NCBI GenBank assembly: GCA_964521665.1
Contig: CAZFSG010000062.1
Coordinates: forward strand, 1-6,385
DNA: 6,385 bases
From: JANXDG01 sp964521665
Lineage (GTDB): Bacteria > Elusimicrobiota > Endomicrobiia > DTEH01
Direction of reading: 5' to 3'
Shown: positions 6,299 to 6,385 of the stretch, in pieces
How the letters are laid out: the number at the start of each line of letters is the position of its first letter
Position numbering within the stretch: the stretch's first letter is position 1
Made by a program: the position numbers and the translations under genes
The notes under the pieces: model-generated
The model's input: the letters and a program-made list of their open reading frames with translations, nothing else
The model's database searches: none
What the model was told of the DNA's origin: nothing

Positions 6299-6385
6299 GT
6301 ATAACACAACAAAAAGTTATTTATAACATTATACATTTCTTTTTTATTCAATCATTTTTGCCATTATAGCAGTTCTTAAATACTT

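Noticed and set aside
6363..6371. Minus-strand extended -10 box (TGCTATAAT)
   Set aside because: Its -35 region is at or beyond the window edge, it points into the 3' end of the MEMO-AMMECR1 gene, and the only ATG after it opens a three-codon frame. Chance in AT-rich DNA is likely.
6299..6385. Terminator or new gene after the MEMO-AMMECR1 stop
   Set aside because: No stable hairpin followed by a T run and no supported coding start can be seen on either strand in these 87 bases.

Overview
The window is AT-rich bacterial DNA (by eye about one third G+C) from a draft or metagenome-type scaffold: it contains a run of exactly 100 Ns (4603-4702), the usual placeholder for a gap of unknown size. 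The bacterial-type peptidyl-tRNA hydrolase, the bacterial editing domain of ThrRS, the SSS-family symporter and a fused MEMO1-like/AMMECR1-like protein would fit an uncultured anaerobic lineage (Elusimicrobiota/Omnitrophota-like candidate phyla come to mind). That placement is only an impression.

Layout, all genes reading rightward except one remnant: (1) 1-453, the 3' part of pth, cut by the window edge; (2) 487-560, tRNA-Val(GAC); (3) 604-2331, thrS lacking the N-terminal TGS domain; (4) 2468-4245, a sodium/solute symporter of the SSS family broken by four frameshifts and one in-frame amber codon; (5) 4246-4765, a 520-base stretch without an intact gene, holding a short perfect hairpin, a degenerate multi-hairpin intergenic repeat, the last 35 codons of a probable tyrosine-recombinase remnant on the minus strand, the N gap and a candidate promoter; (6) 4766-6298, a one-chain MEMO1-like + AMMECR1-like protein (AmmeMemoRadiSam proteins B and A) with a hydrophobic N-terminus and an internal ribosome-binding site exactly at the domain junction; (7) 6299-6385, AT-rich sequence with nothing I can support.

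The first three genes are a translation cluster: Pth recycles peptidyl-tRNA, the tRNA carries valine and ThrRS charges tRNA-Thr. They are closely spaced (33 and 43 bases) and probably share a transcript. The symporter has its own strong Shine-Dalgarno site but cannot be read as one protein. The intergenic stretch after it looks like a small scar of mobile or repeated DNA, which may be why the assembly broke there. The most interesting item is the MEMO-AMMECR1 fusion. Its linker holds TAAGGAGGG followed by an in-frame ATG, so it looks like two genes that have only just been joined (or one missing base in a poly-A run away from being two genes), and the AMMECR1 half could still be made separately. 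I found no CRISPR array, complete transposon or clearly new system.
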